Assembly: GCA_019359375.1 (NCBI GenBank)
Contig: JAHHHL010000013.1
Location: 90,641 to 154,640 of the forward strand
Length of the DNA stretch: 64,000 bases
Direction: 5' to 3'
DNA from: Lyngbya sp. HA4199-MV5
Lineage (GTDB): Bacteria > Cyanobacteriota > Cyanobacteriia > Leptolyngbyales > Leptolyngbyaceae
Shown here: positions 42,847 through 51,183 of the stretch, piece by piece
Numbering within the stretch: the stretch's first letter is position 1
Layout of the letters: each line of letters opens with the position of its first letter
Made by a program: the position numbers and the translations under genes
Notes under the pieces: model-generated
Database searches by the model: none
The model's input: the letters and a program-made list of their open reading frames with translations, nothing else
What the model was told of the DNA's origin: nothing

Positions 42847-43026
42847 ATGGAAGCCCGTTTGATTAAATTTTTACAGGAAGAACTGGCGATTTCAGATTCG
42901 GCGATCGCCACTGTGAAGCGTCACCAGGAATTCAACGTGACCTTGCTGCCTATGCTCCTCTGGCAGTACGGACTTGTAACGCTGGAAGAGCTAGACAAAA
43001 TTTTCGACTGGCTAGAAACTGCTTAA
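42847..43026 (+). CDS. DUF2949 family small protein
   Basis: The ATG at 42847 has GGAGG six bases upstream; earlier in-frame starts (42820 GTG, 42835 ATG) are weaker. The 59-residue product, MEARLIKFLQEELAISDSAI onward, is helical with TLLPMLLWQYGLVTLEELDKIFDWLE at the C-terminus. This is the cyanobacterial DUF2949 family, function unknown. The 285 bp upstream of the start (42562-42846) show no gene and presumably carry its promoter. Confidence 0.88.
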   Translation: MEARLIKFLQEELAISDSAIATVKRHQEFNVTLLPMLLWQYGLVTLEELDKIFDWLETA

Positions 43027-43053
43027 GGCGCGTTATCAATCAGTGAAATCAAA

Positions 43054-43131
43054 CGTAGGATGTGTTAGGTGTAGCCCTAACGCATCAAAACCTTTAGCAG
43101 CATGGGTTACGCTTCGCTAACCCATCCTACG
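43054..43131. repeat. Palindromic element (CGTAGGATG arms)
   Basis: CGTAGGATGTGTTAGG pairs with GCTAACCCATCCTACG; an inner GGGTTACGC/GCTAACCC dyad is also present. It lies between the convergent DUF2949 and DUF4240 genes and may serve as their common terminator-like hairpin. Confidence 0.75.
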
Positions 43132-43222
43132 GAGGCTTTATATTTAATTGAACCTTCCCATCTAGCAGTCCTTTGATGTCGCGTAGGAGGCTCGTTGAAG
43201 GTCGCAATTGCTAATGCCCATC

Positions 43223-43717
43223 TTAGGCGCATCTCTCAGCCACTTTTGGGAAGCGTTCTTCCAAGTCCTGCTCTTCCCACGGTTCTCCAGCGGGCGCAGG
43301 GGAGGACATCCTTTCTAAAACGGGCATTACTTCACCCTCAAGCGATTCGTAGGCAGAGTGGCTTGCATACATCAGCGCCTCGCATTCAACCTCGTCTTCG
43401 CTGTTTTCCAGTATTGACACAATGCTTTGAGGATCGGCAAGCACCTGTTCGTAAGCTGCCTTGCCTTGCCCAATGAGCCAAGCACGGAAGTATTCAAAGC
43501 AATCGTCTGAGCAACCGCCGTTGACAAGATAGGCAACACCCCACACATCCCAGTGATAAGCCCCTACAAGCTTCTGGTGAAAGATCTGGTCAAACGCCAT
43601 GATTTCAGATGCAGCCAGTTCAGACAAACTTTCTTGTAGAGCATCAGCTTGAGCTTCACAGTCGCTTGAAGCTTGGCGACTAGCCTCAATGATTTCCCAA
43701 AACTGGTCTTCAGTCAT
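43223..43717 (-). CDS. DUF4240 domain protein
   Basis: The 164-residue protein begins MTEDQFWEIIEASRQ, the typical DUF4240 opening. It contains AFDQIFHQKLVGAYHWDVWGVAYLVNGGCSDDCFEYFRAWLIGQG, the most conserved part of that family, which also occurs next to MolR/WGR-domain proteins. It is acidic and soluble, and no enzyme motif is known. It is transcribed in the same direction as the cNMP-binding gene but upstream signals are not clear. Confidence 0.9.
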   Translation of the reverse strand: MTEDQFWEIIEASRQASSDCEAQADALQESLSELAASEIMAFDQIFHQKLVGAYHWDVWGVAYLVNGGCSDDCFEYFRAWLIGQGKAAYEQVLADPQSIVSILENSEDEVECEALMYASHSAYESLEGEVMPVLERMSSPAPAGEPWEEQDLEERFPKVAERCA

Positions 43718-43784
43718 ATAAAGCTTCTAATGATGAGTTGAACCTGGTAGCGCCACAAAACAAACCGGGTCAGCCGAAGGAAGC

Positions 43785-44270
43785 CTAACGCCGTTTCGCA
43801 GTCCGATACATGGGTGGTGGCGGGGGTGGCGCAACAGGTGCCTTCATGTGGTTCATTTTTTGGTTGAGTTCTCGAATGCGGCGCGAGAGCAACCGGATAA
43901 TATTAACGGCAATTCCAGGCGTTTCGTCGATCGCTTCGTAAAGCTGTTGCTGCGTCAGTACCAGACAATCGCACGGTGCCAGCGTGGTGACAGAAGCCGA
44001 GCGTGGTTCTGCATCAAACAGCGACATTTCGCCAAAACAGGTACCTTGCTCAAGCTGCACAATTTCCTGGTTGCCGATGTGGACGCTGACTCTGCCAGAA
44101 ACGACAACGTAGAGCGATCGGCCTTCTTGCCCTTCGGTAAAAATGGTGTGATTGGTCGGGAATGATAGCTCGTCCATGATGGAAGCCAGCCGCACCAAAA
44201 AATCGTCCCGCAGCTCTTTGAAGATGGGGACTTGCCGGACAAACAGTAAGCGATCGACGCTGGTTAACAT
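43785..44270 (-). CDS. Cyclic nucleotide-binding domain protein (no HTH)
   Basis: A 161-residue protein with one cNMP-binding domain (about 15-130). The phosphate-binding cassette reads FGEMSLFDAEPRSASV, with the Glu and Arg needed to hold the cyclic phosphate. There is no DNA-binding domain; a helix (IAVNIIRLLSRRIRELNQKMNHM) is followed by a Pro-rich tail (APVAPPPPPPMYRTAKRR). It lies 127 bp downstream of the HEAT-repeat transporter gene on the same strand and could regulate it by binding cAMP. Confidence 0.92.
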   Translation of the reverse strand: MLTSVDRLLFVRQVPIFKELRDDFLVRLASIMDELSFPTNHTIFTEGQEGRSLYVVVSGRVSVHIGNQEIVQLEQGTCFGEMSLFDAEPRSASVTTLAPCDCLVLTQQQLYEAIDETPGIAVNIIRLLSRRIRELNQKMNHMKAPVAPPPPPPMYRTAKRR

Positions 44271-44397
44271 AAATCGGCGGCGTGCAGCTTGGACTGGAGC
44301 TGAGACAGTGAGCTTTAAACCTGGAAGCGATGGAATCTAATGTCTACGGCTGAAGTTGGCTCTTTCTAGAATGCCCACGATCGACAGATAAACTTTA

Positions 44398-47300
44398 CTA
44401 AACCGTCTCAAATCCAGTTCGTTTTGGAAAATCAATCACATTATTGCCTCGTTTTGCTGCTTGGTTGACTGTTTTTGCCGAATCTAACGCAAATTCCTGC
44501 ATCAATGTCTGCACTTGATCGGCTACCAGAGGATCTGGATCGTGCGTCAGCATCGGTAATAGTTTCATCAAAGCACGAGGCGATGCCATTTTGAGGTATG
44601 CCAGCACCGATTCGCGCACAAACCCTCTGGGATGGCGCAGGCACGCGATCGTTTGTTCAGGGGTCAAACTCCACCGCGCCTGACGGGACAGATGAAAACA
44701 GCAGGCAAGCGACCAGTCAGACAAGAAGTGACGCAAATCCAGCAAATGACGCAGCCGATCGCTGGGAGCCATGGGTTCATAGGTCATGAGATCGGACAGG
44801 CTTTGCAGCTTTTCGCGGTCAGAGTTGCGATCGAGCAAGCTCAACAACGCGCGCTTACTGGGAATATCCAGCGTGTTGTCCAGAATTTCTAGCCCTCGCG
44901 CCATATTGCTGCGCGAATTTGATTGTAGGTTAAACGCGGCTGCCTTGATGGAGCCGATCGGGTATAGAAATTTCATGAGCAGAAACAGACGTTCTTCCGT
45001 ATCCAGTTGTAAATCACGCAACGCTCGTCGCAACAGATCTGCCTCACGTCCCCAGACTTGTGTGGGAATCAAATCTAGCAACGCCGCGTAGAGCTGTCCG
45101 ACGAACATCAGTTCCTGATCAATCAGCCGCTCAATGCCTCGTCTGCCCAACTGGTCGGCGACACTATCGATCCCAATATCGCGGGGCATTTCGAGCAAAA
45201 TCCGTAAGATGCTCCGCCGATCGGTGCCCCACGCAGTCATCAGGTGCGAAATGAGGGCATCCAGCGCTTCGAGCGTACCAATTTGCCCGATCGCGCGCCA
45301 TGCGTGCAGCCGCACCAAATCAGGCTTATGAGTATCTTCTGCCAGCTCTACCAGCATGGGAATGGCATCATTCTCCAGTCGCACCAGCGCTTGCATCGCC
45401 GCATCCCGGGTTGATTTGTAGTACAGCCCCCGCAGCAGCGATGGGTAGAATTCTTCCAGATGGGTCGCGGCGATCGCCTCCAGCAGCGCACACCGCACTC
45501 GTAGCGATTCATCCTGCAACAGATCGGGAATATAAAGCCGTAACGCTTGCAGGTAAACCGCTTCCCCTAACGCTCGGCAGCCCATCACGCGCTCTTTTTC
45601 CTGCTTGTGGGTGAGCATAAAGCGCAGGGTGTTGGTCGCCTCTGCCTTCTGCGTGGGACTGCCTCGCCGCATCATCAACGAAGCCGCCGTCCCTCGTACA
45701 ACAGAATCCACTTCTGGACGCAAGTAGGGACGCAACTGGCGAACGTCTGGCGTTTCCTCGGCAATCCAGACATAGCGTAACGCCACCGCTAAGACCTCTG
45801 GAGTGGGTGACAGATCAATGAGGGCACGTACCTGTCCCAAATAGGCTGCGTTGGGATGCGCCAACATGGCTTCCAGGCTTTTGCGCTGCAATCCAGGCGA
45901 GAGCTTTGTCAGCAAGGGTGCCAGCACTTCACCGACATTTTTTTGGTCAAGCTGACTCAACAGTTCAATGCAGGCACCTTTATGGGCATCTGTTCCTGGT
46001 TGGTCGAGGGCTTCAACCACGGCGCGCTTCAACTCACGCAAATCCACATCGCCACTCAGTTGTCCCCGTTCCGCGCTCATCACCAGCAACCCAACGTACT
46101 TGCTGCGTAAAAGCCAGATGGTTAGCACCCAGACGAGCGACAGGCAGACGATCGCAGGCAAAATCCAATTGAGACCCACATCGCCAAAACTGGTGTTGCG
46201 ACTAAACCAAACCAGTACCAGCAGCGCCAAGCCAGTCGCACCCGTAGACAACGGTTCCGCAATGCCTCGCACAACCGACTGAATGCCGCTGCGAACCCCA
46301 TCAGGAATGGGTTGAAACAGGACAGGTCCCAGGCTGGCAAACAGGGTGTAGTGCAGCAACTCGTCCAAAAACTTGAGTGCCACAATGCTGACGAAAAGCC
46401 CCATGACCCATGCCGTGGGCGCGATCGCCATCGCTACAGCCCCCAACACGCCAATCATGCCCGGTAGCAGCATCGCGGTGGCAAACACCCCAATACGCTC
46501 AATCACACGGCTGGACGCTAACCACTGCATAGCAAGTTCGCAGATCCCCAAAATGGCGCTAAACCAGCCCAGAAAGCTGGCGATCGCTGCATCCGAATTT
46601 TGCTGCCCCAGCAATTGGGCGATCGCACCTTCATTGCCATGCAATTGCAACTGGCGGAGAAACTGAAAATCGACCAGGAGCAACAGCACCTGCGCCAGAA
46701 TAAAAAACGTAAACAGCAGCACAACATACCGGCGCAACGGTCCCTTTAAGCGCCGACTCGCAAAGTCACTCAAGCGATCGTCGGACGATCGTCGCAACGA
46801 ATCGGGAAAAGCTTGTTGGTAGGACTGGCTCAAATAAAAGAGAATGCCTGCGCCAATGACCATCATCAGACACGCCATCGCAATGACGTTTTTTAGCCCT
46901 ACCCAAGCAATGAGAAACGTGAGCGAAAAGCCGCTGATCACATCCGCGACCAGAATCCCGCTACTGATGAGTGGATACGTGCGCTTAATCTCTCGAATGT
47001 TAAAAAGTTGGTTGGCAGTAATGGACGTGTTGAGATCATTCAGGACGTAGATCGCTTCCAGCCAGAGCCGCATGAGAAAGATCGTAACCGCGATGACGGT
47101 TGCCCCCCATACCGACGATCGACTATCCAGCCCAAACCAAAACAACAGCAGCGGCAACGCCATCAGAAGGGCGGTTAAGACCAGCACCCGACGTAAGGGC
47201 AACACTTTTTGCAGTTGCGAGTAAACAAACCCCAACCCTGAGCCAATACCTGCACTCGCAATGTAGATCCAGGGCAACCCGTCTTCGGCTTTGTATTCTT

Positions 47301-47496
47301 GCAGAAACAGTGCCACCGTACTGGCTTCAAACCACACCAGCCCGATCGACGTAATGGTGTAGAACGCAAACATTAAAAATGTACGTTCACTTTCCTCTGG
47401 ACGAAGATTGACCCACCGCAGCAATTTCTGCCGCCACCCCTTATCGATTAACCACTGGCTGTTGCGTTCCATACCGCGCTTGCGTCCTGTATTCAT
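44398..47496 (-). CDS. MFS/nucleotide-translocase-like membrane protein with long HEAT-repeat domain
   Basis: A 1032-residue fusion. Residues about 35-470 form ten to twelve membrane helices resembling an MFS or ATP/ADP-translocase-like (NTT) fold (ERTFLMFAFYTITSIGLVWFEAS, LVLTALLMALPLLLFWFGL, SSGILVADVISGFSLTF). From about 500 to 1000 the chain is soluble and made of HEAT-like repeats (LLRGLYYKSTRDAAMQALVRLENDAIPMLVEL). The start at 47496 has GAGGCGATC upstream. The transported substrate is unknown. A cNMP-binding gene follows, suggesting a cyclic-nucleotide-responsive complex. Confidence 0.88.
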   Translation of the reverse strand: MNTGRKRGMERNSQWLIDKGWRQKLLRWVNLRPEESERTFLMFAFYTITSIGLVWFEASTVALFLQEYKAEDGLPWIYIASAGIGSGLGFVYSQLQKVLPLRRVLVLTALLMALPLLLFWFGLDSRSSVWGATVIAVTIFLMRLWLEAIYVLNDLNTSITANQLFNIREIKRTYPLISSGILVADVISGFSLTFLIAWVGLKNVIAMACLMMVIGAGILFYLSQSYQQAFPDSLRRSSDDRLSDFASRRLKGPLRRYVVLLFTFFILAQVLLLLVDFQFLRQLQLHGNEGAIAQLLGQQNSDAAIASFLGWFSAILGICELAMQWLASSRVIERIGVFATAMLLPGMIGVLGAVAMAIAPTAWVMGLFVSIVALKFLDELLHYTLFASLGPVLFQPIPDGVRSGIQSVVRGIAEPLSTGATGLALLVLVWFSRNTSFGDVGLNWILPAIVCLSLVWVLTIWLLRSKYVGLLVMSAERGQLSGDVDLRELKRAVVEALDQPGTDAHKGACIELLSQLDQKNVGEVLAPLLTKLSPGLQRKSLEAMLAHPNAAYLGQVRALIDLSPTPEVLAVALRYVWIAEETPDVRQLRPYLRPEVDSVVRGTAASLMMRRGSPTQKAEATNTLRFMLTHKQEKERVMGCRALGEAVYLQALRLYIPDLLQDESLRVRCALLEAIAATHLEEFYPSLLRGLYYKSTRDAAMQALVRLENDAIPMLVELAEDTHKPDLVRLHAWRAIGQIGTLEALDALISHLMTAWGTDRRSILRILLEMPRDIGIDSVADQLGRRGIERLIDQELMFVGQLYAALLDLIPTQVWGREADLLRRALRDLQLDTEERLFLLMKFLYPIGSIKAAAFNLQSNSRSNMARGLEILDNTLDIPSKRALLSLLDRNSDREKLQSLSDLMTYEPMAPSDRLRHLLDLRHFLSDWSLACCFHLSRQARWSLTPEQTIACLRHPRGFVRESVLAYLKMASPRALMKLLPMLTHDPDPLVADQVQTLMQEFALDSAKTVNQAAKRGNNVIDFPKRTGFETV

Positions 47497-47692
47497 TGCC
47501 GATCGCCTCGATCGGTTTCTACCTAAACGAAAGAGCGCTATGCGATCGTGCCCCTACGTCATCTTGCCATCGTCGATGACATCACGCCTCATCGACACAC
47601 CTCTTTAGCTTGCCCCGAATGGCTCTCATTGTAGATAGCGACAGTCCATTCATCGCAAAAAGATTCTGAGCAAAAACTCCAACCAGGAAGGC

Positions 47693-47829
47693 AGTGGTTG
47701 GTTGTTAGTGGTTGGTTGTTAGTTGTGGGTAGGCAGAAGGCAGGAGGCAGAAGGCGAGGATGAGGGATCAAGGCAGAAGGCTAAAAAGCTGACTGCTGAC
47801 TGCTGACTGCTGACCGCTGACCGCTGAAT
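47693..47829. repeat. Heptamer islands (GGTTGTT, GGCAGAA, GCTGACT)
   Basis: Units of GTTGGTT/TTGTTAG, then GGCAGAA/GGCAGGA, then six exact or near-exact GCTGACT/GCTGACC units (47788-47829) are stacked just before the infC terminator. No gene is present in the 407-bp gap 47497-47903. Confidence 0.8.
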
Positions 47830-47837
47830 CATACAAA

Positions 47838-47869
47838 AAAGACACTCCAGCCATGACCAGAGTGTCTTT
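47838..47869 (-). terminator. Rho-independent terminator of infC
   Basis: On the minus strand the stem AAAGACACTC/GAGTGTCTTT is followed by six T residues, 35 bases beyond the infC stop. Confidence 0.9.
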
Positions 47870-47903
47870 GCAGCAACGGTGAGGCAAGCTGTGCCATCCG
47901 TTC

Positions 47904-48446
47904 TTATTTCTTTGGAGCCAGGAGCATCATCATGTTGCGACCTTCACGCTTTGGTGCCTGCTGCACTTCTGCAAGTTCCTGCAAATCACCTGCCATACGC
48001 TTCAGCAAATCTTCAGCGATGTCGCTGTGCTGAATCTCACGACCCCGAAACATGATGGTGGCTTTCACCTTGTCACCATCTTTCAAAAACCGCTTCGCCT
48101 GACTGATCCGCACGTTGTAGTCGTGTTCCTCAATCTTGTAGCGCATCTTGACTTCCTTTACATCGACGGTATGCTGCTTCTTCTTTGCCTCACGCGCCTT
48201 CTTCTCTTGCTCAAACTTAAACTTGCCGTAGTCCATGATCCGGCAGACAGGTGGATCAGCCTTATCGCTAACCAAAACCAAGTCCAGATCCTTTTCTTCT
48301 GCAATCTGCATGGCTTCGCGGGGGAGCATAATCCCCAACTGCGCTCCGTCTGAATCGATCACGCGGATCTTTGGAAAGCGAATCCGTTCGTTAATAGCTG
48401 GTAAATCGCGGTTTGGTCTTCTCTCAATTCTTTCAATCACAGGCAT
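47904..48446 (-). CDS. infC: Translation initiation factor IF-3
   Basis: A 180-residue IF-3 with both domains: the N-terminal domain ([44 protein letters not shown]) and the C-terminal domain ([26 protein letters not shown]). IF-3 binds the 30S subunit and proofreads start-codon pairing. The start here is ATG, not the AUU found in many bacteria, and no Shine-Dalgarno is evident upstream. The usual downstream rpmI-rplT genes are not adjacent; a terminator ends the transcript. Confidence 0.97.
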   Translation of the reverse strand: MPVIERIERRPNRDLPAINERIRFPKIRVIDSDGAQLGIMLPREAMQIAEEKDLDLVLVSDKADPPVCRIMDYGKFKFEQEKKAREAKKKQHTVDVKEVKMRYKIEEHDYNVRISQAKRFLKDGDKVKATIMFRGREIQHSDIAEDLLKRMAGDLQELAEVQQAPKREGRNMMMLLAPKK

Positions 48447-48715
48447 TTGATGGTTGGCAAAGTAGGGGTGACAACGAGAAATCAGTCTTCAAACGTGGAC
48501 TGGATGGCGTGTCGTCGATCGTCAGAGCACAAACGATTGTGATAACGGATTGTGAGCGGGTACGAACTGGTTGGATACGAACTCGATACTTGCTATTCTA
48601 CTCAGTCCAATGAATTTTCTGCCTATTTCTGGCTAATTGTTACGTAAGTTCCAAGTTGATTCAGCCCGCCGCAAGGGTGGTGAGCCGCTTGCAACAGTGG
48701 TTCCAGCAATTTTGA

Positions 48716-48817
48716 TAAGGACTTATGCTCGTTGACCAAAACCTCGGAGGTTGAAGCCAAGGTGTTGGTCAGGATGCCTGATTCTTGGTTAAAACTCCGA
48801 GGTTTGCGTAAGCCCTA
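48716..48817. mobile_element. MITE-like element (AGGACTTATGC ends)
   Basis: TAAGGACTTATGC at the left and GCGTAAGCCCTA at the right are near complements, with inner arms ACCTCGGAG and CTCCGAGGT. The ends resemble the GGACTTACGC repeats common in cyanobacteria. It begins one base past the stop of the 48819 gene. Confidence 0.75.
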
Positions 48818-48818
48818 G

Positions 48819-49190
48819 TTAACAATAGTGGCTGACATCTTCGTGGCATTCATCTGCCAGATAGCAGAGCGCCCGGAACCGTAGACCAACAACCTGCTCG
48901 TAAAAGGGGTTGAGCTTACAAAGGGGTGGAATGGAGAAGAGGGTGCGATCGAAAAGCTTAACCGTGCGTTCAAAGGGGCAGCGAGAGGGGATCACTCGAC
49001 AAAGTAGGTTGGCGGTTGCTGGATTCTGAACTTCGATCGCGTCGAGCCATTGACGAATCGGCTGAAGTGGAGCAAACGACGATTGGGACTCGCCCTGTGG
49101 CACTGACAGCACTTCCGCAGAGGTTTTCTGGACAGCCCAAACAATCTGACTGGCGTTAGCATGAGACACTGTAGCGTGTGACGTTTTCAT
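48819..49190 (-). CDS. Mo-dependent nitrogenase C-terminus family protein
   Basis: The ATG at 49190 (AGGAG nine bases upstream) gives 123 residues. The conserved domain is APLQPIRQWLDAIEVQNPATANLLCRVIPSRCPFER followed by IPPLCKLNPFYEQVVGLRFRALCYLADEC. Despite its Pfam name this domain occurs widely in cyanobacteria without nitrogenase and is not evidence of nitrogen fixation. Paired Cys residues (LLCRVIPSRCPFER, LCKLNP, ADEC) may bind metal. Function unknown. Confidence 0.88.
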   Translation of the reverse strand: MKTSHATVSHANASQIVWAVQKTSAEVLSVPQGESQSSFAPLQPIRQWLDAIEVQNPATANLLCRVIPSRCPFERTVKLFDRTLFSIPPLCKLNPFYEQVVGLRFRALCYLADECHEDVSHYC

Positions 49191-49624
49191 TGCTGGCTCT
49201 CCTGCTTGAGGGGTGAGAGTTAATGAGTAGAGAGTAATGAGGCGTGGCATGGTCTTCTGATGATCGCGGGGGGCTACTACCATCTCCTTGGCTAGTGAGA
49301 TTGGAGGTGAGGCGCATGGGAGCAGTCGGTTTGCCGCGATCGGGTTTTAACCTTGACATGCTTATCCTGCCTGTAGTTAAAGAAATATTAATGGGCAAGA
49401 TTACGGAAGTTCTATGGGGGTGCTTTGGGGTGATCAGAGACTTCACTCAGAAAAGACGAGCCATTTGAGTGGGAGCGGTAGCCAAGAATTTGCCTGTTCC
49501 GTCTCCTATTTGGCTCGATCGTCTGTCAAATCTGTAATGATCTGTGACACTTCTACTGTTTTCACAAGGCAGCAATAGAGAATGGCGCTACGTGACTGCT
49601 TTCACTCGCTTACCCTTAACCGTT

Positions 49625-50242
49625 ATGCGCCTTACCCAACGTCCACTGCCGCCCGAAACCGAAACGCGCGATCGCATCCTAAAAGCAGCGCTGCGGCTGT
49701 TTGCGAAGCTGGGATATGACGGTACAACGACTCGTGATCTGGCTGAGTCTGCTGGGATCGCGGAAGGCACGCTGTTTCGGCACTTTCCGAACAAAAAGGC
49801 AATTTTGATTGAGGTGGCAACGCAGGGTTGGGTCGAAATCCTCACCGATCTGTTAACGGAACTGAGCGAAATGGGTAGCTATAAAGCAGTCGCCCAAGTC
49901 ATGCGGAGACGGATGCTCAACCTGCACAAGAATGCTGACATGCTGAAGGTTTGCTTCATGGAGGCGCAGTTTCACCCAGAGTTGCGCGATCGCATCCAGA
50001 TGGAAGTCATCGACAAAATGACGGATGTGGCAGAAGTCTTTTTTCAATCAGCAATGGATCAGGGCATCTATCGACGCATGAATCCTAAAATCGTGGCGCG
50101 GGTTTTTCTGGGCATGTTTGCGGTGGCTGGCTTCAGTCAAGACACGATCATGGGCGAGGGATCATCGCCAAAAGAGATGCAGGAAATGGCAGAAGGATTG
50201 GCAGACATTTTTTTGAATGGAGTGTTGGTGAAGGAGGGATGA
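49625..50242 (+). CDS. TetR/AcrR family transcriptional regulator
   Basis: Beginning at the ATG at 49625, the 205-residue protein has the normal TetR layout. The HTH is TTTRDLAESAGIAEGTLFRHFPNK (about 33-56), and the ligand domain extends to the end (EVFFQSAMDQGIYRRMNPKIVARVFLGMF). The region 49191-49624 upstream is gene-free and shared with the divergent gene at 48819. No adjacent efflux gene suggests a target. It resembles the N-terminal half of the regulator at 19209 only at family level. Confidence 0.92.
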   Translation: MRLTQRPLPPETETRDRILKAALRLFAKLGYDGTTTRDLAESAGIAEGTLFRHFPNKKAILIEVATQGWVEILTDLLTELSEMGSYKAVAQVMRRRMLNLHKNADMLKVCFMEAQFHPELRDRIQMEVIDKMTDVAEVFFQSAMDQGIYRRMNPKIVARVFLGMFAVAGFSQDTIMGEGSSPKEMQEMAEGLADIFLNGVLVKEG

Positions 50243-50474
50243 GGGATGAAGGCAGGAGGCAAGAGGCAGAGGGCAGAAGGGATGACGGATGAAGGCTAAA
50301 GGCTAGAAGTTTTTGGTTTTTAGTTTTTAGAAAGCGTCCAGGACGGTTCACATCCTAACAACTAGCAACTAACAACTCCTTACCCCTCACTCCTCACTCC
50401 TCACTGCTGATAGCTAGAGGATCTGGTGGGTTAGGATAGAAAGCCTGTAAGCTGCACTGAGCGAAACCGTATCC
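50243..50474. repeat. Heptamer and TTTTTAG repeat island
   Basis: GGCAGGA/GGCAGAG units, AGTTTTTGG/TTTTTAG and CTCACTCCT units lie back to back between the TetR gene and the oxygenase gene. Confidence 0.7.
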
Positions 50475-51089
50475 TTGAGTTACTACCGTCAACTGGCTAA
50501 TGTCTTCTCACTTGCTGATCTCCATACGTTGCGGGGAGAGATTTTGGCGTGTCCCTATTTTGCGGTGAATAACCTAAACCGAGATTTTGTGGGGACGAAG
50601 GGCTTTTCGGTGGTGTTTCAGCAATGTGGGTTAGAGACGGTGAAGCAGCAGTTTCCGTTTTTTGTGCCGTATCTCGATCGCGCGTTAGAACCTTACTGCA
50701 ATGCCTTTTACCTCAATCCGCTGTTGTTGAAAGACGGATCGCGGGTTGATCCCCATATTGATCGATCGCTGCGATCGTATTGCAAAACGGTGGAACCACC
50801 CGCGATCGTCAGTGTGCTTTACGTGCAGGTGCCGCCCGACTTGCAAGGGGGTGAACTGGTGCTACGAAACCATCGGCAACAGGTGGGGCAGATTAAACCG
50901 CGAGTGAATACGCTGCTGCACTTTCAGGGCGATTTGACCCATTCTGTGAATGCCGTTCGAGCGGGTGGCACACGGTTAAGTTTGGTGTGTGAGCAATACA
51001 ATTTGAGCCAAGCTGAGTTGCAGGAGATTCCTGAGTTTACGATCGAATCGAGAGCCGCGAAACCAAAGCGGGTTGCTGCGAAACGATGA
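50475..51089 (+). CDS. 2OG-Fe(II) oxygenase superfamily protein
   Basis: A 204-residue protein. The iron-binding facial triad is visible as the H-x-D of VDPHIDRSLR and the distal His of GDLTHSVNAV, with the 2-oxoglutarate-binding Arg in GTRLSLVCEQY. The fold resembles the prolyl-hydroxylase type. The only reasonable start is TTG at 50475 (SYYRQLANVFSLADL); no ATG lies nearby, and the ribosome site is weak. The substrate is unknown. The Lys/Arg-rich tail (KPKRVAAKR) ends 10 bases before a 28-bp palindrome. Confidence 0.88.
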   Translation: MSYYRQLANVFSLADLHTLRGEILACPYFAVNNLNRDFVGTKGFSVVFQQCGLETVKQQFPFFVPYLDRALEPYCNAFYLNPLLLKDGSRVDPHIDRSLRSYCKTVEPPAIVSVLYVQVPPDLQGGELVLRNHRQQVGQIKPRVNTLLHFQGDLTHSVNAVRAGGTRLSLVCEQYNLSQAELQEIPEFTIESRAAKPKRVAAKR

Positions 51090-51099
51090 CACAATGAAT

Positions 51100-51127
51100 A
51101 GTAGGGACGTTACATGTAACGTCCCTA
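51100..51127. repeat. Perfect 28-bp palindrome (GTAGGGACGTTACA arms)
   Basis: Both 14-base arms match exactly with no spacer. The same family occurs at 21714 and 61828. It lies between the oxygenase and M24 genes and could act as a hairpin in the transcript. Confidence 0.85.
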
Positions 51128-51183
51128 CTACAGAAGGTCAGATACATGCTCATAGCACGACTTTCTCTCCCGAATCTAATATT

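Noticed and set aside
48819..49190. Evidence for nitrogen fixation
   Set aside because: The Mo-dependent nitrogenase C-terminus domain occurs in many non-fixing cyanobacteria, and no nif gene is present.
51073..51183. N-terminal extension of the M24 peptidase
   Set aside because: It is translated from a 28-bp palindrome; the ATG at 51184 matches the family start.
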